Positions 28,576-37,979 are shown, counted from the first letter of the stretch. The stretch: 64,000 bases of DNA from Gracilibacillus halotolerans (GCF_014206945.1 NZ_JACHON010000001.1:57432-121431); one strand, 5' to 3'. Notes: generated from the sequence alone by a model not told the origin. A program made the numbers and translations.

Positions 28576-29646
28576 ATGAAAAAATGGGTGGGAAAGGTCC
28601 GAATGCTCGGATTGTTTTCTCTTATGGCAATTTTCCTTACAGCTTGTGGTAAAGAAAATTTAACTGCTCTAGCTCCAAAAGGTTATAGTGCAGAACGCTC
28701 TTTTGAAGTTATTATCATTTCTATTTTAGTTATGACAATAGTTTTCGTTGTGGTTATGGCGATTTTTACGTATGTACTTATTAAATACAGACGTAAAAAA
28801 GGTCAAGAAGATTATGTTCCAGAACAAATTGAAGGAAATAAAACACTTGAAATTGTATGGACTATCATTCCAATTTTATTATTAGTTATTATCGCTGTAC
28901 CGACAATTGCCACTACATATGATTTAGCTGACGAGAGTCAGAAAGATGATAGTATTAATGTCAATGTTACTGGTAAACAATTTTGGTGGAATTTCGATTA
29001 TGTAAATGAAGGTATTCAAACAAGCCAAGATCTTTATATACCAGTCGACACGAGAGTTTATTTAAATATGATCTCTGGTGATGTAATTCACTCATTCTGG
29101 GTACCAACGCTTGCAGGTAAGATGGACGTTAACCCAGAGAATGAAAACGTTATGTACATCGAAGCTTATGAAGAAGGTGTTTATTGGGGTAAATGTGCGG
29201 AGTTCTGTGGTGACTCACACTCCTTAATGGACTTTAAGATTGTTGTTGTAAGTCAGGAAGAGTACGACCAATGGATAGAAAATATGGGAACTCCAATGGA
29301 AGAGGAACCAGCAACAGCAAGTGCTCAGGAAGGTAAAGCTTTATTTGAACAGAGCTGTCTATCTTGTCACGCAACAGATGGAGCAACTACAGCACCAGCC
29401 ATTGGACCGAATTTAACGAACTTTGGTAATCGAACAATGATCGCAGGCGTGTTAGAACATAACAAAGAAGAATTAGTAGAATGGATTGTTGATCCTGCAT
29501 CTAAAAAACCTGGTAACGGGATGTTAAACGCTCCTTATTTACAAGAGGGAATTAGCACAGAGGATGCAGAGAAGATTGCTGACTACTTACTAGAATTAAA
29601 ATCAACAGAAGTTGTACCTGAATTCGAACCTTTTGAAGATCAATAA
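28576..29646 (+). CDS. ctaC: Cytochrome caa3 oxidase subunit II with fused cytochrome c
   Basis: This 356-residue lipoprotein (lipobox LTAC, Cys24) has two membrane helices (about 44-70 and 92-115). A CuA cupredoxin domain follows, with ligands His172, Cys207, Cys211, His215 and Met218. The C-terminal cytochrome c domain contains CLSCH at 261-265. The fused cytochrome identifies a caa3-type enzyme that takes electrons from cytochrome c. The CuA site is the expected client of the Sco protein at 1.0-1.6 kb. Confidence 0.96.
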   Translation: MKKWVGKVRMLGLFSLMAIFLTACGKENLTALAPKGYSAERSFEVIIISILVMTIVFVVVMAIFTYVLIKYRRKKGQEDYVPEQIEGNKTLEIVWTIIPILLLVIIAVPTIATTYDLADESQKDDSINVNVTGKQFWWNFDYVNEGIQTSQDLYIPVDTRVYLNMISGDVIHSFWVPTLAGKMDVNPENENVMYIEAYEEGVYWGKCAEFCGDSHSLMDFKIVVVSQEEYDQWIENMGTPMEEEPATASAQEGKALFEQSCLSCHATDGATTAPAIGPNLTNFGNRTMIAGVLEHNKEELVEWIVDPASKKPGNGMLNAPYLQEGISTEDAEKIADYLLELKSTEVVPEFEPFEDQ

Positions 29647-29688
29647 TATAGAAGGATTACGTTTATTTTAAAGGGAGGTTAACCAACT

Positions 29689-31548
29689 ATGTCTACTTTG
29701 GCAGCGAGTAATAAACGCAGCTTTTGGTCCGTTGTTTGGGATTATATAACAACGGTTGACCATAAAAAGATAGGTGTGTTATATCTGATTGCCGGTGGTT
29801 TCTTTTTCCTGCTTGGCGGGTTAGAGGCGCTAGCTATACGTTGGCAATTAGTCAAGCCTATGAACGACTTTGTTAGTGCTGGGTTTTACAATGAATTAAT
29901 AACTATGCACGGAACAACAATGATTTTCTTGGCAGCTATGCCACTTATTTTCGCATTTATGAATGCAGTGATTCCTTTACAAATTGGAGCACGTGACGTT
30001 GCATTCCCATTCCTTAACTCATTAGGATTATGGTTATTTGTATTCGGTGGTATTATGTTAAACGTTGGTTGGTTTACAGGAGGAGCAGCAGATGCTGGAT
30101 GGACAGCTTATACTCCTTTATCAACCATATCACCAGGAGAGGGGATGGACTATTATGTAATAGGACTTCAAATCTCTGGTGCGGGAACATTAATGGCGGG
30201 GATTAACTTCCTTGTTACAATCATTAATATGAGAGCTCCAGGTATGACGTATATGCGTCTTCCATTATTTACTTGGACATCATTTGTGGCAAGTGCGTTA
30301 ATTTTATTTGCTTTCCCTGCTTTGACTGTAGGTTTATTTTTAATGATGTTTGACCGTATGTTTGATAGTGCATTTTTCGACCCAGCTATGGGAGGAAACT
30401 CTATCATTTGGCAACACTTATTCTGGATATTTGGACACCCGGAGGTATACATTTTAATCTTGCCTATTTTCGGTGTGTTTAGTGAAGTTGTATCCACATT
30501 CTCTAGAAAGAGATTGTTTGGTTATTCTGCAATGGTATTCGCAACGGTACTTATTGCGTTCTTAGGATTTATGGTATGGGCTCACCATATGTTTACAGTT
30601 GGTATGGGAGCAGCAGCTAACGCAATATTTGCGGTAGCAACGATGACGATTGCGGTACCGACCGGGATTAAGATATTTAACTGGTTATTTACAATGTGGC
30701 GAGGTAGTATCCAAATAACAACACCAATGTTATATGCTTTAGGATTTATTCCAACCTTTACAATTGGTGGTATGACTGGGGTTATGTTAGCTGCTGCAAC
30801 AGCAGACTATCAGTACCATGACAGTTACTTCGTTATTGCTCACTTCCACTATGTAATTATTGGTGGTACTGTGTTTGGTTTATTAGCAGCAACGCATTAC
30901 TGGTGGCCAAGAATGTTTAACAGAATGTTAGATGAAAGATTAGGAAAAATTACTTTCTGGATTTTCTTTGTAGGTTTCCACTTAACATTTATGATTCAGC
31001 ATTTCTTAGGTCTTTGGGGTATGCCACGTCGTTACTGGGTTTATTTACCGGATCAAGGTCTGGATTTAGGGAACGCTATTAGTACTGCAGGTGCATTCTT
31101 AATGGCGATCGCAGTCCTAATCCTGCTATATAACATTATTAAAACAGCAATTAAAGGCGAACCATGCGGAGATGATCCATGGGATGGACGTACGTTAGAA
31201 TGGGCAGTACCGATTCCAGCTCCACACTATAACTTTAAACAAGTTCCATTAGTTCGTGGTTTGGATCCATTATGGGTAGAAAAAATGGATGGCAGAAAAG
31301 AAATGACACCATCTGAACCACTAGATGACATCCATATGCCGAATAATACGGTGCTACCATTTGTTATGACTATAGGATTCTTCATCGCTGGATTTGGTTT
31401 CATCTATCAGAAATATGACAATGCGCTCAATGCATTAATTTTCGTTGGTATGGGGATTGCACTAGGTGCTATGCTTGTACGCTCCTTGAAAGACGATTTA
31501 GGATATCACATTCCTAAAAAGGAATTGGAAAAGGAGGCTAGGAAATAA
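29689..31548 (+). CDS. ctaD: Cytochrome caa3 oxidase subunit I
   Basis: This 619-residue catalytic subunit binds heme a, heme a3 and CuB. About 13-14 membrane helices are predicted. Key motifs are ITMHGTTM for the heme a ligand, FGHPEVYI with the cross-linked His-Tyr of the active site, and WAHHMF for CuB. The second heme ligands lie in SYFVIAHFHYVI. Proton-channel residues of the D/K type appear conserved, so proton pumping is expected. The stop codon overlaps the ctaE start by one base (TAATG). Confidence 0.97.
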   Translation: MSTLAASNKRSFWSVVWDYITTVDHKKIGVLYLIAGGFFFLLGGLEALAIRWQLVKPMNDFVSAGFYNELITMHGTTMIFLAAMPLIFAFMNAVIPLQIGARDVAFPFLNSLGLWLFVFGGIMLNVGWFTGGAADAGWTAYTPLSTISPGEGMDYYVIGLQISGAGTLMAGINFLVTIINMRAPGMTYMRLPLFTWTSFVASALILFAFPALTVGLFLMMFDRMFDSAFFDPAMGGNSIIWQHLFWIFGHPEVYILILPIFGVFSEVVSTFSRKRLFGYSAMVFATVLIAFLGFMVWAHHMFTVGMGAAANAIFAVATMTIAVPTGIKIFNWLFTMWRGSIQITTPMLYALGFIPTFTIGGMTGVMLAAATADYQYHDSYFVIAHFHYVIIGGTVFGLLAATHYWWPRMFNRMLDERLGKITFWIFFVGFHLTFMIQHFLGLWGMPRRYWVYLPDQGLDLGNAISTAGAFLMAIAVLILLYNIIKTAIKGEPCGDDPWDGRTLEWAVPIPAPHYNFKQVPLVRGLDPLWVEKMDGRKEMTPSEPLDDIHMPNNTVLPFVMTIGFFIAGFGFIYQKYDNALNALIFVGMGIALGAMLVRSLKDDLGYHIPKKELEKEARK

Positions 31549-32168
31549 TGACAGAACAGGATATTATGAATCCAAAAAAGATGCCTCTACAACCAGAGAA
31601 GGCAACTCTAGAAGGAAAAAATAAATTCTTAGGTTTCTGGTTTTTCTTAGGTGGAGAGGCAGTATTATTTGCCAGTCTCTTTGGTACTTACCTAGCCTTA
31701 AATGGCTCTCTAAACGGTGGGAAATCTGCTGAGGAGATGTTTGGTCTTCCATTAGTATTTATTATGACCATGCTTCTATTAACGAGTTCACTTACAAGTG
31801 TTTATGCAATGCATCATTTAAGGAATAATGATTTTAAACGATTACAATTGTGGATGTCTATTACGGTAATTTTAGGTCTAGGATTCCTTGCCTGTGAAAT
31901 TTATGAGTTCTATCATTACATTACGGACTATGGTTTCACTTTTAGATCTTCTGCTTTTGGATCTGCTTTCTATACGTTAGTAGGATTTCATGGTGGTCAC
32001 GTTGTATTTGGTCTAGCATGGATTACAGCATTAATAGTACGAAATGCTAAAAGAGGTTTAAACCTTTATAATGCACCAAAATATTATATCGCTAGCCTTT
32101 ACTGGCACTTTATTGATGTTGTTTGGGTATTTATCTTTACGGTAGTTTACCTTATGGGGGTGCTGTAG
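31548..32168 (+). CDS. ctaE: Cytochrome caa3 oxidase subunit III
   Basis: This 206-residue membrane protein has five predicted helices, the short form of subunit III. Typical segments are FWFFLGGEAVLFASLFGTYLA and GFHGGHVVFGLAW, and the end reads YWHFIDVVWVFIFTVVYL. It stabilises subunit I and lines the oxygen path. Its translation is probably coupled to ctaD. Confidence 0.95.
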   Translation: MTEQDIMNPKKMPLQPEKATLEGKNKFLGFWFFLGGEAVLFASLFGTYLALNGSLNGGKSAEEMFGLPLVFIMTMLLLTSSLTSVYAMHHLRNNDFKRLQLWMSITVILGLGFLACEIYEFYHYITDYGFTFRSSAFGSAFYTLVGFHGGHVVFGLAWITALIVRNAKRGLNLYNAPKYYIASLYWHFIDVVWVFIFTVVYLMGVL

Positions 32169-32171
32169 GAT

Positions 32172-32486
32172 ATGGAGGAAAGAGCTACTTTTAACGAAGA
32201 GTTTATAAAAGAAAAAAGAAGACAAGACATGAGACACCAAGTATTAACTTTTTCTATGTTAATCATCTTTACACTCATTTCATTTGGAATGGTTATGTCC
32301 GATTTAAATGCTATGTTTGTTCGAATGGTTATTATCCTCTTTGCTGTGGTGCAAGTAGGTTTTCAATTGTACTACTTTATGCACATGAACGAAAAAGGAC
32401 ATGGAATGCCATCCTTATTGTTCTATGGAGGCTGTTTTGCAGGTTTCCTAACAGTGCTAGGATTAGTTGTATTAACTTGGTGGTAA
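32172..32486 (+). CDS. ctaF: Cytochrome caa3 oxidase subunit IV
   Basis: This 104-residue protein has three membrane helices after a charged N-terminus. The family motif YYFMHMNEKGHG in the middle identifies the subunit IVB type of bacilli. It supports assembly of the CuB site. The ATG is three bases after the ctaE stop and a terminator follows the gene, closing the operon. Confidence 0.92.
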   Translation: MEERATFNEEFIKEKRRQDMRHQVLTFSMLIIFTLISFGMVMSDLNAMFVRMVIILFAVVQVGFQLYYFMHMNEKGHGMPSLLFYGGCFAGFLTVLGLVVLTWW

Positions 32487-32490
32487 AATA

Positions 32491-32524
32491 AAAAGTGGAG
32501 AATACTATTTTCTCCACTTTTTCC
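32491..32524 (+). terminator. Terminator of ctaBCDEF
   Basis: AAAAGTGGAGA (32491-32501) pairs perfectly with TCTCCACTTTT (32511-32521). Confidence 0.9.
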
Positions 32525-32692
32525 TTTTATCCATGAAACTATAGCTTTATAGACGAATAAGACATAAGCAAAAGCGCTCGTGCAATTTCTTAAGTTGTAT
32601 AGAAATCCACTTTTTTTACCGCGTTTATTATAATGTCACGAAATTGTAAAGACTTAGTAGAGGTCTATCTTTTAACTTGTATTTTTTTTAGG

Positions 32693-32698
32693 TATAAT
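32693..32698 (+). promoter_or_regulatory. Putative -10 element of ctaG
   Basis: A perfect TATAAT lies 35 bases before the ctaG start codon. The -35 region is T-rich and weak. Confidence 0.4.
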
Positions 32699-32733
32699 GG
32701 TATGTAGCATATTTATTAATAGAGGTGAAATCC

Positions 32734-33621
32734 ATGTGGAATGACATACAAATATTTGGTTTCCGTGCATTGTGGAGCCCGTACTTTTTCCTATCTATTG
32801 CATTGGTAGGATTAATATATTACTTCTGGCTCGTTCGACATAAAGATAAGTCGAAAAGACCTGTTGGTAAACAACCTATGTTTTTCTATTTAGGACTCCT
32901 ATTACTTTACATATTAAAAGGAGCACCTATCGATTTAATGTCACACATTATGTTTACCGCCCATATGATCCAAATGGCACTTTTATTCTTGTTATTCCCT
33001 ATAGCCATTATAAAAGGTTTACCAGTTTGGATCTGGGAAAAAATTTTTTACGCACCAATTTTGAAGCAGATACTAAGAATATTGACAAAGCCATTGATTT
33101 CTTTGTTAATGTTCAATGCTCTATTCTCGTTCTACCATTTACCAGATATATTTGATTTCTCAAAAGAAAATGAGATTATCCATATTTCAGTTACAGTTAT
33201 TTTATTAACTGCAGCATTTATTATGTGGTGGCCAATCTTTTCTCCTATTAAAGAAATGAATCGTATGCAACCATTACTAAAGATAGGTTACATTGCTGCA
33301 AGTGGTATTTTGATTACTCCTGCCTGTGCCTTAATTATCTTCTCTACGACAAGTCATTATGCAACGTATGGTGCAGAGGGAAGTTGGCTTCAAGCGATGG
33401 CATTATGTGTACCTTTAGATGTATTGGATAGCATTACGATTAGTGGCCCTGAAATGTTCTCACCAATGGGCTTGTTGGAAGACCAACAACTAGGCGGTAT
33501 TGTAATGAAGATTTCTCAGGAGTTAATTTATGCATCAATGATAGGACGAATTTTCTTTCCTTGGTTCCGCAAGGATGAGTATAAAATTGATCCATTACCA
33601 ATGGAGCATCAAACAAATTAA
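32734..33621 (+). CDS. ctaG: CtaG, caa3 oxidase assembly factor
   Basis: This 295-residue membrane protein of the caa3_CtaG family has about seven helices. It is required for formation of active caa3 oxidase in B. subtilis, probably by delivering copper to CuB. His residues likely to bind metal occur in MSHIMFTAHMIQM, in FSFYHLPD and in TTSHYATY. The ATG has GAGGTGA upstream; a GTG three codons earlier overlaps that site. It is transcribed separately from ctaBCDEF, with terminators on both sides. Confidence 0.92.
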   Translation: MWNDIQIFGFRALWSPYFFLSIALVGLIYYFWLVRHKDKSKRPVGKQPMFFYLGLLLLYILKGAPIDLMSHIMFTAHMIQMALLFLLFPIAIIKGLPVWIWEKIFYAPILKQILRILTKPLISLLMFNALFSFYHLPDIFDFSKENEIIHISVTVILLTAAFIMWWPIFSPIKEMNRMQPLLKIGYIAASGILITPACALIIFSTTSHYATYGAEGSWLQAMALCVPLDVLDSITISGPEMFSPMGLLEDQQLGGIVMKISQELIYASMIGRIFFPWFRKDEYKIDPLPMEHQTN

Positions 33622-33648
33622 ACGAAAGTTATATATAAGAGAATGAGT

Positions 33649-33693
33649 AAAGGTTCGAGTCATCGTATACACAATGATTCGAACCTTTTTTTG
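33649..33693. terminator. Terminator between ctaG and the AI-2E family gene
   Basis: A 15-bp stem with one G-T pair (33649-33663 with 33674-33688) is followed by a T run; it lies between converging genes. Confidence 0.88.
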
Positions 33694-33702
33694 GAGAGAT
33701 TT

Positions 33703-34770
33703 TTAAATTTTTAAATTCCATTTAATTATGCCAGCTTCTTTAGCTGACGTAAATAGGATCACACATATAGGACCAATTATGAAGCCTATTAGACCAAACA
33801 ACTTTAAACCTATATACATGGAAATAAGTGTTGCTAGTGGTGATAGTCCAATGTGTTTTCCCATCACTTTTGGCTCCACCGTTCTTCTAATAGCCAATAG
33901 AATGACGGCTAAGATAGAGAGTTGAATACCCAGCACATAATCTCCAACAATAAACATGTAGACTGCCCAAGGGGCTAATATAATAATTGATCCAAGTATA
34001 GGGATTAAATCTATTACCCAAATAACTAAAGACATAACTAAGGCATATTGTGGGATAATGATTAACAAACCTATTAAAGATACGATAAAGATGATGATAC
34101 TAACTAAGAATTGAGCTTTAAAGAAGCCAAAAATTACATCTGTAAGTCGTTTATTCATGAAAGTCACTTTTTCGGCTGTCTTTTCATGCATTAAATTGTA
34201 AACTCCTGCTTTAAGTTTAGGTAATTCTATCATAAAAAGAAATAAACTGATTAAATAAACTAGTAAGCTTACTAAATAATCTGGAATTTTACTTATCGCA
34301 CTAGCAATTCTTTCAATACGAAATAATTCTGTTAAATTATTATTAAGGGCTAGTAGGGTAGAATGAAATTGCCCAGTTACTTCTTCGATTAATTCGTCTG
34401 GCAATGGTTCTGTAAAATGTTGTATTTCACTTTCCCATTGGAGTAATTGATTATTTACTTGAATAATATAGGTAGGCACATTTTCAGCAAAGTGAATAAC
34501 CTGGGTTACTGTTTTCATTACTAGATATGTACCAATAGTGCTCATAATTAATAGGAAAAGCAAAAATACAATCAGAACGGCTATTTTCCGACTAAACTTA
34601 AATTTATTTACAGCTAGTTTTACTAGTGGATTTAGCACGAGTGCTGTAATTAATGCAGCAACTAACGGGACAGAAATTGGTAGAATGAAAATAAATATTA
34701 GTATTACTGCAACTAGAAAAAGAGCAATTTTTAGATAACGTTTATTTACGTTTTTCATTAATAATTTCAA
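33703..34770 (-). CDS. AI-2E family membrane permease
   Basis: This 355-residue protein has about eight hydrophobic segments and a hydrophilic stretch (about 90-145). Family-typical features are the PLVAALITALVLNPLV segment, the DLIPILGSIIILAPWA motif, and the EPKVMGKHIGLSPLATLI motif near the end. The family contains the autoinducer-2 exporter TqsA and several Na+/H+ antiporters, so the substrate is open. The TTG start has AAAGGAG only three bases away, and an ATG four codons later is the alternative. It is not at this place in B. subtilis, so it is an insertion between ctaG and ylbC. Confidence 0.82.
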   Translation of the reverse strand: MKLLMKNVNKRYLKIALFLVAVILIFIFILPISVPLVAALITALVLNPLVKLAVNKFKFSRKIAVLIVFLLFLLIMSTIGTYLVMKTVTQVIHFAENVPTYIIQVNNQLLQWESEIQHFTEPLPDELIEEVTGQFHSTLLALNNNLTELFRIERIASAISKIPDYLVSLLVYLISLFLFMIELPKLKAGVYNLMHEKTAEKVTFMNKRLTDVIFGFFKAQFLVSIIIFIVSLIGLLIIIPQYALVMSLVIWVIDLIPILGSIIILAPWAVYMFIVGDYVLGIQLSILAVILLAIRRTVEPKVMGKHIGLSPLATLISMYIGLKLFGLIGFIIGPICVILFTSAKEAGIIKWNLKI

Positions 34771-34826
34771 GGGCTCCTTTCAAACAGAGGATATGAGAAA
34801 AAATGGTAAAAAAAGAGCTAGTAGAA

Positions 34827-34854
34827 AAGCGGCTGCTGGTAAGGTCAGCCGCTT
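34827..34854 (-). terminator. Terminator of the yugN-like gene
   Basis: AAGCGGCTG and CAGCCGCTT arms (34827-34835, 34846-34854) are followed on the minus strand by TTTTC. Confidence 0.7.
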
Positions 34855-34866
34855 AATGTATGAATT

Positions 34867-35238
34867 TTATGATTGTTTCACGAAGGATTTTAAGTTTGTT
34901 TCGATACCCGATAAGAGTCTGTTTGCATGTTGAATGATAGTTTCTGGAAATTCTTCTTCCTCACCATATTCGATGCCGTGAGGATAGTAATGCTTGCCTA
35001 ATAGTGGAGTTAATAGCTTCATGACAGCATCACCTCGGTCCACATCACCTTCCAATGCGTAACCTTGAACTCTTACATAGTATGTTATGTTTTTTTCTGG
35101 TGATCCAATTTTGTAATCATATGTAACTCGCTCATAGTCCCATTGACCTGCACGAACAAATTTTGCTTTTTCCATAACGTGATCAAGAGCTTTTAAATCA
35201 ATTACTGAACCTTCAATTTCTATATCTGTAAACTTCAT
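34867..35238 (-). CDS. YugN-like family protein
   Basis: This 123-residue cytoplasmic protein has the alternating beta pattern of the YugN family, for example GQWDYERVTYDYKIG followed by YYVRVQGYALEGDVD. It is acidic in the middle (EYGEEEEFPE). No catalytic residues are known for the family and its role is undefined; a paralogue of B. subtilis YugN is the most likely reading. The ATG has GAGGTGA upstream. Confidence 0.68.
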   Translation of the reverse strand: MKFTDIEIEGSVIDLKALDHVMEKAKFVRAGQWDYERVTYDYKIGSPEKNITYYVRVQGYALEGDVDRGDAVMKLLTPLLGKHYYPHGIEYGEEEEFPETIIQHANRLLSGIETNLKSFVKQS

Positions 35239-35390
35239 TACGTCACCTCATTTTATGTAGTCACTATACCTATATTATTACGAAATTGAAAAAGATGCAA
35301 TTTAAAAAGGGTAACTAGAAAAAAATTTCATCTATCGAGTTAGTTTTGCATATACTAATGAATAGTATACATAGAAAAGGACGTGGAATC

Positions 35391-36434
35391 TTGTATAAAA
35401 TTCTATTAATAAAAATAGTTGTTATCATGGTACTTCTATCGGGATGCTTACCGTTTGAATCAGAATCAGAGCTACATAACTATGACAGTCCAACCAAATC
35501 TATGAAACACTCAGAACGACAAGAGAAAGCACAACCAGAAAACAATCTCCATTGGGAAAAAGATCAGTTTATTTGGAATTATATTAATGAGGAAACGGAT
35601 CAGTGGATACAATCCTATGGGGAACCGAGTCGAAAAGACCAATCTGCCTATGGATATGAGTGGTGGATCTATGACAAACAAGAACAATACGTGCAGATAG
35701 CTGTAAAAGAAAATCAAATTGTTTCCATTTATACCCCTTCAAAGCAATTAAATATTCAACCGCTGCAGATTGGGCAAAAACGAGCAGAGATAGAGGAGCA
35801 AGTAACATTATTAAAAGAGATAGAGTTTGATCATCTAAAGTTTCAATTAAATGACGAAGATTTTCAGAAAAGACCTATCATTCGGTTATCGGAAGGTGTA
35901 TTTGCCCAATTATATATGGATACTTTTACGGATGAGTTATCTGGCATCCGCTTAATAAATAAAGAAGTATTTGAGTTGCTTCGACCATATGAATTGTATT
36001 ATTACGGTGAACTAAATGAACCACCTGTTGCTTCAGAGGATGAACGGCTGGCTATCGAAAAAGGAATAGAGAACCAAATATGGGATATAACGAATGTCAT
36101 TAGAAACGTTCATGGCAAGCAAGAATTAGCCTGGGATGAATTATCACATCAAGCTGCAAAGGCTCACAGCCAGGATATGCATGAACAAAATTATTTTTCT
36201 CATTTCCGTCCAAATGGAGATGGTTTGAAAGAACGATTAGCTGAAGCTAACGCAAACTATCTGTCAGCGGGTGAAAATATCGCAGCTAATTATGTTGACG
36301 GCCCAGACGTGGTTCATGGTTGGCTAAATAGTGAAGGACACCGAGACGCCTTATTACATGATACGTATACACATATAGGAGTCGGTGTGTATGCGAAATA
36401 CTATACGCAAAATTTTCTGCAAAAATTAGAGTGA
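35391..36434 (+). CDS. ylbC: YlbC-type CAP-domain lipoprotein
   Basis: This 347-residue surface protein has a short signal and lipobox LLSGC (Cys19). A CAP-associated domain (about 60-190) is followed by a C-terminal CAP/SCP domain. The CAP signatures HSQDMHEQNYFSH, SAGENIAANY and the HGWLNSEGHRD motif are intact, giving the conserved His-Glu-His set. The start is TTG, nine bases after AAAGGA; this places the signal peptide correctly, whereas the longer frame would add 15 residues before it. The role in bacilli is unknown; spore or wall association is suspected for such proteins. Confidence 0.85.
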   Translation: MYKILLIKIVVIMVLLSGCLPFESESELHNYDSPTKSMKHSERQEKAQPENNLHWEKDQFIWNYINEETDQWIQSYGEPSRKDQSAYGYEWWIYDKQEQYVQIAVKENQIVSIYTPSKQLNIQPLQIGQKRAEIEEQVTLLKEIEFDHLKFQLNDEDFQKRPIIRLSEGVFAQLYMDTFTDELSGIRLINKEVFELLRPYELYYYGELNEPPVASEDERLAIEKGIENQIWDITNVIRNVHGKQELAWDELSHQAAKAHSQDMHEQNYFSHFRPNGDGLKERLAEANANYLSAGENIAANYVDGPDVVHGWLNSEGHRDALLHDTYTHIGVGVYAKYYTQNFLQKLE

Positions 36435-36509
36435 ACGTGATAGTAGTGTAACAACCCAGACTAATTAACATATAATTAATATAGAATAATTAAGTTGGAG
36501 TGGGCTGTC

Positions 36510-36890
36510 ATGACGCAAGACAGAAAGCAAGTAGTTGACCAGTTTAAACAGTTTTTGTCAAAACATCCTCAGCTTGTACAAGAGGTCCGTCTGAAAAAAA
36601 GAACACTTCAAGATATTTTTGAAGAGTATATATTATTAGGAGAAGATGATCCGAGCTGGGAAGAGTATAAGAAAACGAGGACGAACAAAGAGAAAGAAAA
36701 GAAAAATAGCACCTCTTCTTCTCAACTCCTTTCATCTATATTGTCTAATATCAATCTCGACAATATAGATAAACATATTGAACAGGCAGATAAAGTTATA
36801 GGCGGTATTATTCAAATGATTCAACAATATCAAAAAGAAAATAATGAGGAAGCGAATACTTCTAACAATTCTTTTATTCCAAAAGATTAG
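36510..36890 (+). CDS. ylbD: YlbD-like putative spore coat protein
   Basis: This 126-residue hydrophilic protein belongs to the YlbD-like family, annotated as a putative coat protein. The N-terminal half is helical with QFLSKHPQLVQEVRLKKRTLQDIFEEY and the DDPSWEEY motif. A Ser/Lys linker and a C-terminal helix rich in Ile and Gln follow. The ATG has GGAG nine bases upstream. ylbE starts nine bases after its stop, so the two are co-transcribed. Confidence 0.8.
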   Translation: MTQDRKQVVDQFKQFLSKHPQLVQEVRLKKRTLQDIFEEYILLGEDDPSWEEYKKTRTNKEKEKKNSTSSSQLLSSILSNINLDNIDKHIEQADKVIGGIIQMIQQYQKENNEEANTSNNSFIPKD

Positions 36891-36899
36891 GAGGTAACA

Positions 36900-37133
36900 A
36901 TGGAACCTGAGTGCTATGAACACCTTATGAAGAATAAGGACCTAATTCGATTTATTCGTATGAACCCTGAATGGTATCGGTATTTGATGAGAGAACCAGA
37001 CAGGGTTTTTGAGATGGAAAGGTTAGCAAAAGAGTATTTTGGAAAGACTATTACACAACGGATGGATAGAATGCAACAAAACATTCAATTAATTCAATTC
37101 TTAATGAATATGGCGAACTCATCTTCCGATTAG
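36900..37133 (+). CDS. ylbE: YlbE-like protein
   Basis: This 77-residue protein matches the YlbE-like family: the segment LIRFIRMNPEWYRYLMREP is diagnostic. It is helical, basic and cytoplasmic, with an Ile/Met/Gln-rich end. The ATG follows AGGAGG. The family has no established function; the link to ylbD is by operon. Confidence 0.82.
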   Translation: MEPECYEHLMKNKDLIRFIRMNPEWYRYLMREPDRVFEMERLAKEYFGKTITQRMDRMQQNIQLIQFLMNMANSSSD

Positions 37134-37193
37134 AGAGTTTGCCTCTTTTCATTCGTTCATAAAATTGATAAGATGGAAATGGAGGTGATTTAA

Positions 37194-37634
37194 ATTATAG
37201 CAACAATTGAATTCGTAGAGATTTTAGATAAATCAGAAGAGTTAGGAAAATTAATTCTTCAATCTAGTACAATGGAAGAATACAATGCAGCAAAGAATGA
37301 AATGGATAATGATCCACAAGCTCAAACATTAATTGCTCGCTTTAATAAAATGAAAGAAAAATACGAAGAGGTTGAACGTTTCGGCAGGTATCACCCAGAT
37401 TATAGTACGATCATGAAAGAAGTAAGAGTTTCCAAACGGGAGATGGATATGCATGAAACGATTGCCGCTTATAAAATAAAAGAAACTGAATTACAAAGTT
37501 TTCTTGATGAAATAAGTCAAATTGTAGCATATTCAGTTAGTGATAAGATCATGGTCCCGATGGATGGTGCTCTGTTTAAAGATGGTGGCTGTGGTTGCGG
37601 TTCAGGTGGAGGTTGTGGCTGTCAAGCATCTTAA
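37194..37634 (+). CDS. ylbF: YlbF (RicF), Fe-S RNA-processing complex subunit, ATT start
   Basis: This 146-residue protein is a subunit of the YlbF-YmcA-YaaT (Ric) complex, which carries [4Fe-4S] clusters and guides RNase Y maturation of operon mRNAs, competence and sporulation. The Cys-rich tail GGCGCGSGGGCGC is present. The start is notable: a perfect GGAGGTGAT site is placed eight bases before ATT, and the frame from that codon (MIATIEF...SEELGKLILQS) aligns with the B. subtilis N-terminus (MYATMES...). No ATG, GTG or TTG occurs in frame until 37272, which would remove 26 conserved residues. ATA at 37197 is the only other non-canonical option. Confidence 0.85.
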   Translation: MIATIEFVEILDKSEELGKLILQSSTMEEYNAAKNEMDNDPQAQTLIARFNKMKEKYEEVERFGRYHPDYSTIMKEVRVSKREMDMHETIAAYKIKETELQSFLDEISQIVAYSVSDKIMVPMDGALFKDGGCGCGSGGGCGCQAS

Positions 37635-37703
37635 CATATTGGAGCCTCTGGGTCTAGATTGGTACGGCAAACGGGCCGAATACAATAAAGTGAGGATAAA
37701 ATT

Positions 37704-37979
37704 ATGTTAGTTGAACGCCAAGGGTTAGCGATATGGTTTCAAAAGATGAAAAATGTTAAATTTATTAAAAAATATGGACACCTTGTGTACGTATCTAAAA
37801 AAATGAAATATGCAATTCTCTATGTAGATATGGAAGAAGTGGATGAAATCATGAACTCTCTAAAAAAACTTCCGTACATACGAAACGTAGAGGTATCCTC
37901 GAAACCATATATTAAAACAGAGTTTGAAAGCGTAAAAGCGGAAGATGAAAAAGAGTATGATTACAAAATGGGAATTTAA
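37704..37979 (+). CDS. ylbG: UPF0298 family protein YlbG
   Basis: This 91-residue cytoplasmic alpha/beta protein was recognised from RQGLAIWFQKMKNVKFIKKYGH, written here in two parts: RQGLAIWF and KFIKKYGHLVYVSKKMKYA. Its place after ylbF also fits. The family function is unknown. The acidic last 15 residues are probably flexible. The operon ends at the terminator that follows. Confidence 0.85.
   Translation: MLVERQGLAIWFQKMKNVKFIKKYGHLVYVSKKMKYAILYVDMEEVDEIMNSLKKLPYIRNVEVSSKPYIKTEFESVKAEDEKEYDYKMGI

Noticed and set aside
30168..30497. 109-codon minus-strand frame within ctaD
   Set aside because: It is antisense to a highly conserved oxidase gene; frames of this kind arise from codon bias.
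37635..37703. Possible small RNA hairpin between ylbF and ylbG
   Set aside because: Only a short CGG...CCG pairing could be made, and the genes look like one transcript.
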